Shown here piece after piece: positions 16,213 through 24,727 of a stretch of 52,306 nt of DNA. The notes beneath the pieces were generated by a model. That model did no database searches, was not told the origin of the DNA, and saw nothing but the letters and a program-made list of their open reading frames with translations. Within the stretch, counting starts at the first letter, position 1; each line of letters opens with the position of its first letter. This DNA comes from CAZKGE01 sp964636405. GTDB taxonomy: Bacteria > Bacillota > Clostridia > Christensenellales > CAG-138. The stretch spans positions 1-52,306 of the forward strand of contig CAZWSI010000016.1 of assembly GCA_964636405.1 (NCBI GenBank), given 5' to 3'. Made by a program: the position numbers and the translations under genes.

Positions 16213-16941
16213 ATGCTGCAAATCGAGCACCTGACCAAGACCTACGGAAAAGAGTTTCGGGCTGTGGACGATCTGTCCCTTACCGTAGAAAGCGGCGATA
16301 TATTCGGCTTTATCGGGCACAACGGCGCGGGCAAAACGACCACGCTGCGCTCCGTGGCCGGTATTCTGGATTTTGACGGCGGGCGCATCGCCATCGACGG
16401 GCATTCCGTCAAGGCTGATCCCATCGCGGCCAAGCGCGTCATGGCCTACATTCCCGACAACCCCGACCTGTACGATCATCTCACGGGCATTCAATATCTG
16501 CGCTTTGTCGCCGATATCTTCGAGCTGGACGAAAAAACGCGCACGGAGCGCATCCGGCGCTATGGAGACGCGTTCGAAATGACCGGGCGCCTCGGGGACC
16601 TCATCGGCTCCTGCTCGCACGGCATGAAGCAGAAAATTGCGCTCATATCGGCGCTCATCCACGCGCCGAGGCTGCTTTTGCTCGACGAGCCCTTTGTGGG
16701 GCTCGATCCCAAGGCGGCCCATACGCTCAAGGGCATTATGCACGATATGTGCGCCGAGGGCGCGGCCATCTTCTTTTCCACGCACGTTCTGGAGGTGGCT
16801 GAAAAGCTCTGCAACAAGATTGCCATCATCAAAAACGGCAGGCTGATTGCGGCGGGTCCCATGCAGGAGGTCAAGGGCATGGGTTCGCTGGAGGATCTCT
16901 TCCTCGAACTGACCGAAACGGAGCGCGAAGCCGATGCGTAA
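16213..16941 (+). CDS. ABC exporter ATP-binding protein
   Basis: This 242-aa ATPase would power the permease encoded next. Walker A is GHNGAGKTTTLRS (residues 37-49), the signature loop is the variant CSHGMKQKIALISALIH, and Walker B is LLLLDEPFVGLDPKA, followed by the switch His in FFSTHVLEVAEK. The sequence resembles ABC-2-type export ATPases for peptides, antibiotics or cell-envelope components. It overlaps the permease gene by eight bases. The substrate is unknown. Confidence 0.88.
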   Translation: MLQIEHLTKTYGKEFRAVDDLSLTVESGDIFGFIGHNGAGKTTTLRSVAGILDFDGGRIAIDGHSVKADPIAAKRVMAYIPDNPDLYDHLTGIQYLRFVADIFELDEKTRTERIRRYGDAFEMTGRLGDLIGSCSHGMKQKIALISALIHAPRLLLLDEPFVGLDPKAAHTLKGIMHDMCAEGAAIFFSTHVLEVAEKLCNKIAIIKNGRLIAAGPMQEVKGMGSLEDLFLELTETEREADA

Positions 16942-18535
16942 TTACTGGACGCTCGCCAAATTGCAGCTCAGCTCGCTTTTTGGCATCAACCGCATGCGCC
17001 ACAGCACGGACGAGGCGGCCGTTAAAAAGAACCGACGGGGGATACTGCTGCTGGTCGTACTGGTGGTGTGCTTTGGCAACATATCCGTGACCTACGGCTC
17101 CGCCATGCTTTCCATCATGGACGCGGCGGGTGCGCCCACCGCGACGCTGGGGCTCATGGCCATCGGCGCAAGCGCGCTTACGCTCATGATGACGCTTTTC
17201 CAGGTGCGCGGCGTGCTCTTTTCCTTCGGCGATTACGATACGCTCATGTCGTGGCCCGTATCCGTGCGCGCGGTAGCCGCCGCACGCATGACCACGCTTT
17301 ATGTCTATAACCTGTTTTATTCGGTGCTGCTGCTTGTGCCCGCGCTCGTGCTCATTTCCATCCGGGCGGCCGCAAGCGGCACGCCCTACCCGCTCTATGC
17401 CTACCCCATGATGCTGCTGCTCACGCTCGCCGTGCCGGTGCTCCCCATGGCGGCCGGCTGCGTGCTGGGAACCGCTGTGACGGCGGTTACCGTCCGCATG
17501 AAGCACCGTAATTTCGCGAATATTCTCGCGCAGTTTGTTCTCTTTGGCGGCATCATGGCCGCGTCCTTCTCCACAAGCGGGCTGATGACCAAGCTGGCCT
17601 CCATCCCGGGCACGGAGATACGCGCCTCCATCGAGCGTCTCTACGCGCCCGCCGCGCTTTACTATCAGGGCGCAAGCGGCGACGCCTGGTGCAGTCTCGT
17701 ATTCCTGATGGTAAACGTGCTGGTCGCCGCGGCGCTGATTGTGGGCTTCGCCATGCTCTTTAAGCCGCTGAGCACCGCCTTGGCCGCAAACCGCCGTCCC
17801 AAGGCGGATTTCCGCCTCCGCGCAAGCGGCCGTCAAAGCCGCCTTTCCGCGCTCTACGGCAAGGAGCTGAAGCGCTACTTTGCCTCCAGCGCCTATGTGC
17901 TCAACACCGCCATGGGAACCGTGCTGCTCCTTGCGGCCGCCGTGGCGCTCCTGATTAAGAAGGATCTGGTTTCCTCCTTCCTGGCCGACAGCGGCATTGC
18001 CGGCCTGCGGGGCGCGCTGCCGCTCGCGCTCGGCTTCTTTGTGGTGCTCTCCGGCACCACCTCGAGCTCCGTTTCCATGGAGGGAAAATCGCTCTGGATC
18101 GTCAAAAGCCTACCGCTCCCCGCGCGAGAGGTGTTTTTGTCCAAGATTCTCGTCAGCCTCACGGTTATATTGCCCGGGCTCCTGCTCTTCTGCCCCATAT
18201 GCGCCCTGAGCCTCGGCCTTGCCGGATGGGATCTGTTTTTCCTCTTTGTCACCCCGCTTTGCTATGCGTTCTTTACCGCCGTGCTGGGGCTCGCGGTGAA
18301 TCTGCGCTTTCCCAAGCTGGACTGGAAAAACGATGTGGAGGTCGTCAAGCAAAGCACCGCGACCATGATCATGACCTTTGGCGGCATGCTGCTCACCTTC
18401 GCGCCGGTGGGCGTTATGCTCGCCACGGGCTGGTATGGCGTTTTGCCCGTGTTTACCGCGCTGCTCGCGCTTGGCGCGTTTTTAAGCTGGCGCGCGCTTT
18501 CCCGCAAGGGTGGGGCGCTCCTGCTTGGGCTATAG
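16934..18535 (+). CDS. ABC exporter permease, 12-helix ABC-2-like
   Basis: The 533-aa integral membrane protein has about 12 hydrophobic segments in two halves. Between them (about residues 270-310) lies a basic cytoplasmic loop that ends SRLSALYGKELKRYFASSAYV, a feature of putative ABC exporter permeases in Firmicutes. It pairs with the upstream ATPase through an overlapping start. The segment SSVSMEGKSLWIVKSLPL near residue 375 is a conserved cytoplasmic motif of this permease group. The substrate cannot be told from sequence. Confidence 0.78.
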   Translation: MRNYWTLAKLQLSSLFGINRMRHSTDEAAVKKNRRGILLLVVLVVCFGNISVTYGSAMLSIMDAAGAPTATLGLMAIGASALTLMMTLFQVRGVLFSFGDYDTLMSWPVSVRAVAAARMTTLYVYNLFYSVLLLVPALVLISIRAAASGTPYPLYAYPMMLLLTLAVPVLPMAAGCVLGTAVTAVTVRMKHRNFANILAQFVLFGGIMAASFSTSGLMTKLASIPGTEIRASIERLYAPAALYYQGASGDAWCSLVFLMVNVLVAAALIVGFAMLFKPLSTALAANRRPKADFRLRASGRQSRLSALYGKELKRYFASSAYVLNTAMGTVLLLAAAVALLIKKDLVSSFLADSGIAGLRGALPLALGFFVVLSGTTSSSVSMEGKSLWIVKSLPLPAREVFLSKILVSLTVILPGLLLFCPICALSLGLAGWDLFFLFVTPLCYAFFTAVLGLAVNLRFPKLDWKNDVEVVKQSTATMIMTFGGMLLTFAPVGVMLATGWYGVLPVFTALLALGAFLSWRALSRKGGALLLGL

Positions 18536-18576
18536 GCGCGTTGAGACGCGCAGCCCTATGAATTGACTCTTTTTTG

Positions 18577-18628
18577 GCACAAAAAGTTCCTTTTTTCCTA
18601 TATGCGGCATAGGAATTTGTGCTATAAT
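18577..18628 (+). promoter_or_regulatory. Promoter with long inverted repeat upstream of small ORF and cdaA
   Basis: TGC-TATAAT (18620-18628) is an extended -10 element. The stretch before it folds: TTCCTAT (18594-18600) pairs with ATAGGAA (18608-18614) around a 7-base loop, and GCACAAA (18577-18583) pairs with TTTGTGC (18616-18622). The outer arm touches the -10 box, so the repeat could be an operator or a weak terminator of the upstream ABC genes. A GC hairpin at 18536-18551 follows the permease stop. Confidence 0.5.
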
Positions 18629-18671
18629 ACCAAATGTAGTCTGCATCGGCAGACGCTGGAGGAGAAAGGCC

Positions 18672-18872
18672 ATGCCCACGCAGCTTCGTTACGTCGGCGA
18701 TATGCCCGTTGAGGAACGCCAGCTTGACGGCGCGGGCGAGGAGGCGCGCGCCGAACTGAACGCACGCGTGCTGCAATCGTACGAAGCTTCGGGCGCGATG
18801 GGCGGTGCAAAGCTTCGCGAGGCGGTTTTCGAATTTGAAACCTACGCGGCCGGGCATGTCTTGCCCGACTGA
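18672..18872 (+). CDS. Small hypothetical protein
   Basis: This 66-aa acidic protein (rich in E, A, R and G, no membrane segment) is of unknown family. It starts MPTQLRYVGDMPVEERQLDG, and its middle is predicted helical (GAGEEARAELNARVLQSYEA). Translation is well supported: GGAGGAGAAAGG lies just before the ATG, and a promoter with an extended -10 box is 44 bases upstream. It precedes cdaA by 68 bases and is probably cotranscribed with it. Whether it has a role in c-di-AMP signalling is unknown. Confidence 0.6.
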   Translation: MPTQLRYVGDMPVEERQLDGAGEEARAELNARVLQSYEASGAMGGAKLREAVFEFETYAAGHVLPD

Positions 18873-18940
18873 TTTCGCTTTGCCCGGCCGGGCGGCCCCG
18901 GTATTTGAACCATTTCCGGCGGAGAAAGGAGGAGCGGCGC

Positions 18941-19792
18941 ATGTCCTACGATGAGATTATCATGGCCATCACCAGCGGTTTTTCCCTGTTCACCTGGCTC
19001 GATCTCCTGGATATTCTCATCATTGGGGTGCTGCTCTACAAGCTCATCGTCTGGACCAAGGAAACCCGCGCCTACGAGGTGCTCAAGGGCATCGGGCTGC
19101 TGTTTCTGATTTCCGTGGTGAGCCAGCTCCTCTCCCTCAACACGTTAAGCTGGGTGCTGGACTCCGTTTTGAAATCCGGCTCCATTATCATTGTGCTGGT
19201 CATCCTCTTTCAGCCCGAGATCCGGCGGGTGCTTGAGCGCATCGGCCGCAGCGGCAAGCGGCTCAGCAACATTCTCGAGGCGAGCACCCTGTCCGCAGGC
19301 GAGGTCGTGCGCGACGTGCAGCAGACCATCCTCTCCCTCAGCCGCAGGCGCGTGGGCGCGCTCGTCGTGTTTGAACGCAAAACGGGTCTGGGGGATATCA
19401 TCGGCACAGGCACGCGCATCGAGGGCGTGCTCTCCGGCGCGCTGCTGGAAAACATCTTTGAGCCCAATACGCCCCTGCACGACGGCGCGGTCATTGTGCG
19501 CGGCACAACGCTGCTTGCAGCCGGGTGCTTTTTGCCCCTCTCCGACGATCTGACCGTTTCCCGCGAGCTGGGCACGCGCCACCGCGCGGCGCTTGGCGTC
19601 TCCACCGTTTCCGACAGCGTTACGCTGGTGGTTTCCGAGGAGACCGGCGCCATCTCCGTGGCGCGGGACGGCAAGCTCGTGCGCTACATCGATTCCAAGG
19701 CGCTGCACGATATTCTCGAGGGACTGTTCGTGCCGCAGAACGCGCCCGCCTTTATCTGGCCGAAGCGGAGGGAAAAGCATGACAAGTCATGA
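18941..19792 (+). CDS. cdaA: Diadenylate cyclase CdaA (c-di-AMP synthase)
   Basis: It condenses two ATP into cyclic di-AMP, the second messenger that controls potassium and osmolyte balance in Gram-positive bacteria. The 283-aa protein has three N-terminal membrane helices (about 15-85) and a DAC domain with the catalytic DGA (181-183, in LHDGAVIVRG) and RHR (213-215, in GTRHRAALG). The frame opens at 18905, but AAAGGAGG precedes the ATG at 18941 and the known N-terminus begins there. cdaR starts 14 bases before its stop. Unlike in most Firmicutes, glmM does not follow the pair. Confidence 0.96.
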   Translation: MSYDEIIMAITSGFSLFTWLDLLDILIIGVLLYKLIVWTKETRAYEVLKGIGLLFLISVVSQLLSLNTLSWVLDSVLKSGSIIIVLVILFQPEIRRVLERIGRSGKRLSNILEASTLSAGEVVRDVQQTILSLSRRRVGALVVFERKTGLGDIIGTGTRIEGVLSGALLENIFEPNTPLHDGAVIVRGTTLLAAGCFLPLSDDLTVSRELGTRHRAALGVSTVSDSVTLVVSEETGAISVARDGKLVRYIDSKALHDILEGLFVPQNAPAFIWPKRREKHDKS

Positions 19793-21071
19793 GCACGGAA
19801 AAACAGCGCTGCTTTCCGCGCTGAAGAATTTTTTTACCAAAAACCTGGCGGTTAAGATCATCGCGCTGGTGTTTGCCATACTCCTGTGGGGCTATGTGCT
19901 CACCGATCAAAAGCCCGTGCGCACCAAGAGCGTGCCGAACGTGACGCTCAGCTTCGACGGCGAGGCCGAGCTGCTCGCGCAAGGCTTCTGCGTACGGGGC
20001 GACCGCGAGGAGCTGCTGCAAAACGTGCTGGTTTCCATCCGCACGCAGATTACCAACTATGCCTATATCAACGCCGGCGCCATTACGGCGACGGTGAGCC
20101 TGAAGAACATCAGCGAGGCGCGCGCGTACGAGCTGCCCGTTACCGCTGGCATATCCTCCTCCCTGGGCGTCGTGCAGAGCGTTACGCCCGCGACGGTGAG
20201 GGTCGAGATCGATTCGCTTCGCAACAAGAGCGTGCCCGTCACCACGACCTTTACCGGCAGCGTGCCCGCCGGCTACTGGGCCGACATGGACGCGCTCTCC
20301 GCCACCACCAGGCTGGATATTTCCGGCGCGCTCACCGATATCGCGCCCATTACCCGCGCGGAGTGCATCGTTTCGCTCGACGGACGCACCTCCACCATTT
20401 ACAGCACCTTCGACGTGCTTTTGTACGCGGACGGCGAGCTTGTCGATATGGACGTGATCGTAGGCACGCTCCCCTCCTCGACCGTGCGGCTCCCCATCTA
20501 TGCCATGAAGGAGGTCCCCGTCAATGTGGAGGACTCCCTCACGGGCACGGACGATCTGGCGGCAAACCATGAGCTGGTGGCCGCGACCGCCACGCCCGAC
20601 CGCGTGCGCATCGTAGGCGCGCAGGCCGTGCTCGACACCGTATCCTCCATTTTGCTCGAGCCGATCTCGGTCAACGGGCTCAGCACCGGCGCCACCGTGG
20701 AGTCGGAGCTGATCATACCCGAGGGCGTGCGCGTGCTGGACAGCGCCCCGGTATCCGTGCTGCTCGATATTCGCGAGAGCACGAGCAATCAGGAATTCAC
20801 GCTCCTGCCCATCGAGGTGGAGGGTCTTGCCGATGGCTGCTCCGCGACCGTTCTGCCGGAGACCGTGGATATGACGATCACGGGCCGCTACAGCCTTGTG
20901 AGCATGCTCAAGCGCAGCGACGTACGGGTGTTTGTGGACGTAACGGGCCTCGCGCCCGGCACCTACACACTGCCGCTTTCCCAGCTCATCGACGACGAGC
21001 CGACTACCATCGAGGTCACGAGCCAGTTTTCGCAAACCACCGTTACGGTGGTCATCCGGCAGGGCACATAG
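19779..21071 (+). CDS. cdaR: CdaA regulator CdaR (YbbR-domain protein)
   Basis: CdaR is a membrane-anchored protein with an extracellular chain of YbbR domains; it binds CdaA and tunes c-di-AMP synthesis. The 430-aa product has a short basic N-terminus, one membrane helix (LAVKIIALVFAILLWGYVL, about 22-40) and about four repeated beta-rich YbbR units (for example the repeated pattern VPVNVEDSL, LLPIEVEGL, VPVTTTFTG). The frame is open far upstream, but the ATG at 19779 with GGAGGG before it fits the family. It overlaps cdaA by 14 bases, and a strong terminator follows at 21126-21151. Confidence 0.93.
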   Translation: MTSHEHGKTALLSALKNFFTKNLAVKIIALVFAILLWGYVLTDQKPVRTKSVPNVTLSFDGEAELLAQGFCVRGDREELLQNVLVSIRTQITNYAYINAGAITATVSLKNISEARAYELPVTAGISSSLGVVQSVTPATVRVEIDSLRNKSVPVTTTFTGSVPAGYWADMDALSATTRLDISGALTDIAPITRAECIVSLDGRTSTIYSTFDVLLYADGELVDMDVIVGTLPSSTVRLPIYAMKEVPVNVEDSLTGTDDLAANHELVAATATPDRVRIVGAQAVLDTVSSILLEPISVNGLSTGATVESELIIPEGVRVLDSAPVSVLLDIRESTSNQEFTLLPIEVEGLADGCSATVLPETVDMTITGRYSLVSMLKRSDVRVFVDVTGLAPGTYTLPLSQLIDDEPTTIEVTSQFSQTTVTVVIRQGT

Positions 21072-21125
21072 CAGCCCGCCTGCGTGGGCAGAGCGCGCCG
21101 CTTTGTTCCTCGGCTTTGTTCTCGC

Positions 21126-21151
21126 TGGAGGGCTTCGGCCCTCCATTTTTT
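21126..21151 (+). terminator. Intrinsic terminator after cdaA-cdaR
   Basis: TGGAGGGC (21126-21133) and GCCCTCCA (21138-21145) form a stem closed by a TTCG tetraloop, followed by six T (21146-21151). This is a textbook rho-independent terminator, 55 bases past the cdaR stop. Confidence 0.92.
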
Positions 21152-21176
21152 AAGCTGTAGCAGAAGGGAGACCCTC

Positions 21177-22784
21177 ATGTCCCTCATTCTTACGGAGCTG
21201 AAATATCCGCTCGGCGGCGATGACGCGGATCTTCGGAGGCTGACTGCAAGAGCGCTCGGCGTTGACGAGCGCGCCCTTTTGCGCGCGGAGGTGCTGCGCC
21301 GTTCCGTGGACGCGCGCAAGAAAAACGACGTGCATCTTTTGCTGCGCGTGCGCGCGGAATGCGACCCGGCAACGGAAAAAAGGCTGCTTGCGCGCGACGA
21401 TTCGCACATCCGCCCCTACGCGCCCGCGCGCATGGAAACGCCCGTTTTCGGCGCGGAGCCCCTTCGCGGCCGGATCGTCGTCGCGGGGAGCGGCCCGGCG
21501 GGGTTGTTTTGCGCCCTGCTGCTCGCGCAATACGGCTACGCGCCGCTTGTGCTGGAGCGGGGCAAACCCGTCGCGGAGCGCGTTGCGGACGTGGAGCGCT
21601 ATTGGGCGGGCGGCGCGCTCGACACGGAGAGCAACGTGATGTTTGGCTGCGGCGGCGCGGGCACCTTTTCCGACGGTAAGCTGACCGCCCGAAGCGTGAA
21701 CGACGCGTACGCGAGCTTCGTGCTGGAAACCTTTGTGCAATGCGGCGCGGACGGAGATATCCTTACCGACGCGCGGCCGCATATCGGCACCGACCGGCTC
21801 AGGCGGCTTGTGCCCGCGCTCGTGAGCCGAATCGAAGCGCTTGGCGGCGAATTCCGCTTTTCTTCGCGTCTTTCGGGCATTGAAAGGCACGACGGGCGCC
21901 TGACGGCCGTGCGCGTTGCGTGCGGCGGGTTGGAAACGCGCGAGGCCGCGTCCGCGCTGGTGCTTTCTACCGGCCAGGGCGCGCGGGACGTCTACCGTAC
22001 GCTGCTTGAAAGCGGCGTGCCGATGCTGCCCAAGCCCTTTGCGGCGGGGGTTCGCATCGAGCATCCGCAAGCTGTGATCGACGCGACGCAATACGGCCCC
22101 TTTGCAGGCCATCCTGCACTTGGAAGCGCCGAATATCACCTGACGGCCAAAAGCGGCGCGCGCGGCGTATATACCTTCTGCATGTGCCCGGGCGGGCGCG
22201 TAGTGGCAAGCGCGTCCGGGCCGGAGCAGACAGTGGTCAACGGCATGTCGGACCGCGCGCGCGACGGGCTGCTTGCAAACGCGGCCGTCGTGGTGCAGGT
22301 TGGGCCGGAGGATTATCCCCCGGGCGCGCTCGGCGGGGTCGCCTTTGCCGAAAAGCTGGAGCGCGACGCGTTCTTCGCTGCGGGCGGCGAGGGCGCGGCC
22401 CCGGCCGAGCGCGCGGCGGATTTTCTCGCGGGCGGCAAGCCACGGGCCTTTGGCTCGGTTTTACCCAGCTACCGACCCGCCGCCGCCCCCACCGATCTGC
22501 GCCGCTGCCTGCCGGCTTTTATGGCCGCCGGCGTTGCGGACGCGATTACGGCCTTTGCGCGGCAATTGAAGGGCTTTGATCTTGGCGACGCGGTGCTCAC
22601 CGCCGTGGAAAGCCGCACGAGCGCGCCGGTGCGGGTGCTGCGCAACGCGCGCCTTGCCTCCCCCGCCTGCGCCGGGCTCTACCCCGTGGGTGAGGGCGCA
22701 GGGTACGCGGGCGGCATTGTTTCGAGCGCGGTGGACGGATTAAAGGCGGCGCTTTGCATCATGGGACAATACTCGTGCAAATAA
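21177..22784 (+). CDS. FAD-dependent oxidoreductase (COG2509-type dehydrogenase)
   Basis: The 535-aa protein matches uncharacterised 'NAD(P)/FAD-dependent oxidoreductase' proteins common in Firmicutes. After an N-terminal domain of about 95 residues (LTARALGVDERALLRAEVLRRS, KKNDVHLLLRV) comes the FAD dinucleotide motif IVVAGSGPAGLFCALLLAQYG, then GCGGAGTFSDGKLTAR, and near the end GAGYAGGIVSSAVDGLKAA, which contacts FAD. The natural substrate is unknown. The ATG at 21177 has AAGGGAG upstream and fits the family N-terminus; the upstream frame overlaps the cdaR terminator. Confidence 0.85.
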   Translation: MSLILTELKYPLGGDDADLRRLTARALGVDERALLRAEVLRRSVDARKKNDVHLLLRVRAECDPATEKRLLARDDSHIRPYAPARMETPVFGAEPLRGRIVVAGSGPAGLFCALLLAQYGYAPLVLERGKPVAERVADVERYWAGGALDTESNVMFGCGGAGTFSDGKLTARSVNDAYASFVLETFVQCGADGDILTDARPHIGTDRLRRLVPALVSRIEALGGEFRFSSRLSGIERHDGRLTAVRVACGGLETREAASALVLSTGQGARDVYRTLLESGVPMLPKPFAAGVRIEHPQAVIDATQYGPFAGHPALGSAEYHLTAKSGARGVYTFCMCPGGRVVASASGPEQTVVNGMSDRARDGLLANAAVVVQVGPEDYPPGALGGVAFAEKLERDAFFAAGGEGAAPAERAADFLAGGKPRAFGSVLPSYRPAAAPTDLRRCLPAFMAAGVADAITAFARQLKGFDLGDAVLTAVESRTSAPVRVLRNARLASPACAGLYPVGEGAGYAGGIVSSAVDGLKAALCIMGQYSCK

Positions 22785-22799
22785 TTCACAATTCGTAAA

Positions 22800-22828
22800 C
22801 TGACAAACGGCGCCGTCGGTGCTATACT
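22800..22828 (+). promoter_or_regulatory. Promoter for the beta-propeller pair
   Basis: CTGACA (22800-22805), a 17-bp spacer and TATACT (22823-22828), with TG one base before the -10 box, lie 38 bases ahead of the likely start at 22866. The two propeller genes that follow are only 26 bases apart and probably share this promoter. Confidence 0.7.
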
Positions 22829-22865
22829 TTTCCTATTATTAACCACTTGTGTGAGGCGGAAAGCA

Positions 22866-24701
22866 TTGACAGAACAACACAAAAAGAAAAAGAAAAAAAG
22901 AAGACTCCGCATACAGCCGCGTTTCTATTTCCTGCTGCTTGCGCTCGTCGTCGTCATCGCGCTCATCGCGGTGCTGCTTTCGATGCTTTTGGGCGACGGA
23001 TCGCAGCAGCCGCAAGCGGGGCTTTCGCAAACGCCCAAGCCAAACGTCTTTCAGCAGATCTTCGCGACCCCAACCCCCACCCCGACCCCGACCCCATCGC
23101 CCACGCCAACGCCCACGCCGACGCCCATGTTGGACACCCCGACGGCAAGCGACGATACGCTGCCTGCCAAATGGGGCTTTGAAACGCAGGTTGAGGTGAA
23201 CGGCGTGCAGGTGGACGCTTATACGCGCGAAACGCCCATCGACTTCGGCATGGGCGAGAATTATACCGATATGCTCGGCGTGGTGACCTTCCGGGGCGAT
23301 TCCTTCCGCAGCGGCGCCGCTTACGGCACGGCCGCCGTTACGGCAAAATCGCTCTCCAAGGCCTGGTCCATCGACACGGGCGAAATGTTGCGCGGCGACT
23401 ACGGCGGCGCGACCGACAAGACCTGGTCCGGCAGCGGCTGGGTCGGCCAGCCCCTGCTGGTGCAATGGCCCGAAAAGACCAAGCAGAACATGAATATGTA
23501 CGACTGGGCCAAAAATAAAGCGGGCCTTGTCGAGGTCATTTACGCCACCTTGCAGGGCCATGTGTATTTTATCGATCTGGAAACGGGCGAGAAGACCCGC
23601 GATAATCTCGTGATCAACATGCCCTTTAAGGGCGCGGGCGCGCTCGACCCGCGCGGCTACCCCATCCTCTACCTCGGCTCGGGCGATATGTACGCCTCCG
23701 AAAGCCAGCAGACCCGCATACTGGCCTACAGCCTCCTTGATTTTACAAGGCTGTACGAGGTCGGCAAGCAGCTTGATCCCTTCGCGCTGCGCCAGTGGCA
23801 CGCCTACGACTCCTCTCCGCTCGTGGACGCGGAAACCGACACGCTCATTTATCCCGGCGAAAACGGCATTTTGTACACGGTCAAGCTCAATACCGTGTAC
23901 GATGAAAACACCGGCGCGCTCACCATGAACCCCTCTGAGGTCGTCAAAATGCGCTATAAGGCCAGCCGCAGCGGCTCGACCACGCAGGGCGACGTTGGCA
24001 ACTTCTGGCTGGGCTACGAATCCAGCATCGCCTGCTGGGGCGGCTACGGCTACCTTTCCACAAACGACGGCTTTATGCAGTGCATCGACCTCAACGCCAT
24101 GCGCATCGTATGGGCGCAGGATATCAAGGACGACGCGAACGGCTCGCCCGTGCTCGAGCCGGATCTGCCTAACCGCACGGCCTACCTCTACGCGGGCGTT
24201 TCCTCGCACTTTACAAAAAACCGCGAAATGAGCGGCGAGGTTGGCTTCTATAAAATCGACGCGGTCAGCGGGCAGATCCTTTGGGTCTACAAAAAAACCG
24301 TGACCAGCATGAACAGCGTGTCCGGCGGCGTGCAGGCAACCGCCGTGCTCGGCAAAAACAGCATATCCGACCTTGTGATCGTGCCCTTTTCCAACACCTA
24401 CGGCGACACGAAGGACGGCTGGCTTGTGGCGCTCGACAAAAACACGGGCAGCGAGCGCTGGGCCTACCACATGGACAACTATGGCTGGAGCTCGCCGGTG
24501 GCGGTGTACGACGCGGCCGGCAACGCCTACATCGTGCAGGCGGACAACGCTGGCCTCGTGCACCTCATCGACGGCCAAACGGGCGCGCACCTTGCCAGCT
24601 TCAACGCGGAGCACAACTGCGAGGCCTCGCCCGCCGTATACGGCAACTATATCGTCATCGGCACCCGGGGCATGAAGATATTCGGCATTAAAATTTCGTA
24701 A
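22866..24701 (+). CDS. Membrane-anchored PQQ-like beta-propeller protein (paralog 1)
   Basis: The 611-aa protein has a lysine-rich N-terminus (KKKKKKRRLR), one membrane helix (about 20-43), a Thr-Pro repeat linker of about 20 residues (TPTPTPTPTPSPTPTPTPTP) and a large extracellular domain. That domain has repeating propeller blades: GQILWVYKKTV, GSERWAYHMDNYGWSSP, GHVYFIDLETGEKTRD, and the end VIGTRGMKIFGIKIS. The blade pattern is PQQ/BamB-like, but no PQQ-binding dehydrogenase residues are obvious, so a structural or cell-wall binding role is as likely. Start TTG at 22866 has GAGGCGG before it; a GTG at 22851 would add five residues. The next gene is its paralog. Confidence 0.75.
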   Translation: MTEQHKKKKKKRRLRIQPRFYFLLLALVVVIALIAVLLSMLLGDGSQQPQAGLSQTPKPNVFQQIFATPTPTPTPTPSPTPTPTPTPMLDTPTASDDTLPAKWGFETQVEVNGVQVDAYTRETPIDFGMGENYTDMLGVVTFRGDSFRSGAAYGTAAVTAKSLSKAWSIDTGEMLRGDYGGATDKTWSGSGWVGQPLLVQWPEKTKQNMNMYDWAKNKAGLVEVIYATLQGHVYFIDLETGEKTRDNLVINMPFKGAGALDPRGYPILYLGSGDMYASESQQTRILAYSLLDFTRLYEVGKQLDPFALRQWHAYDSSPLVDAETDTLIYPGENGILYTVKLNTVYDENTGALTMNPSEVVKMRYKASRSGSTTQGDVGNFWLGYESSIACWGGYGYLSTNDGFMQCIDLNAMRIVWAQDIKDDANGSPVLEPDLPNRTAYLYAGVSSHFTKNREMSGEVGFYKIDAVSGQILWVYKKTVTSMNSVSGGVQATAVLGKNSISDLVIVPFSNTYGDTKDGWLVALDKNTGSERWAYHMDNYGWSSPVAVYDAAGNAYIVQADNAGLVHLIDGQTGAHLASFNAEHNCEASPAVYGNYIVIGTRGMKIFGIKIS

Positions 24702-24727
24702 CAAGCCAAGCAAAAGGGGGATTCCCG

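Noticed and set aside
23069..23129. ACCCC-type repeats in the first propeller gene, possible tandem repeat or CRISPR
   Set aside because: They encode the Thr-Pro stalk in frame; no spacers or leader exist.
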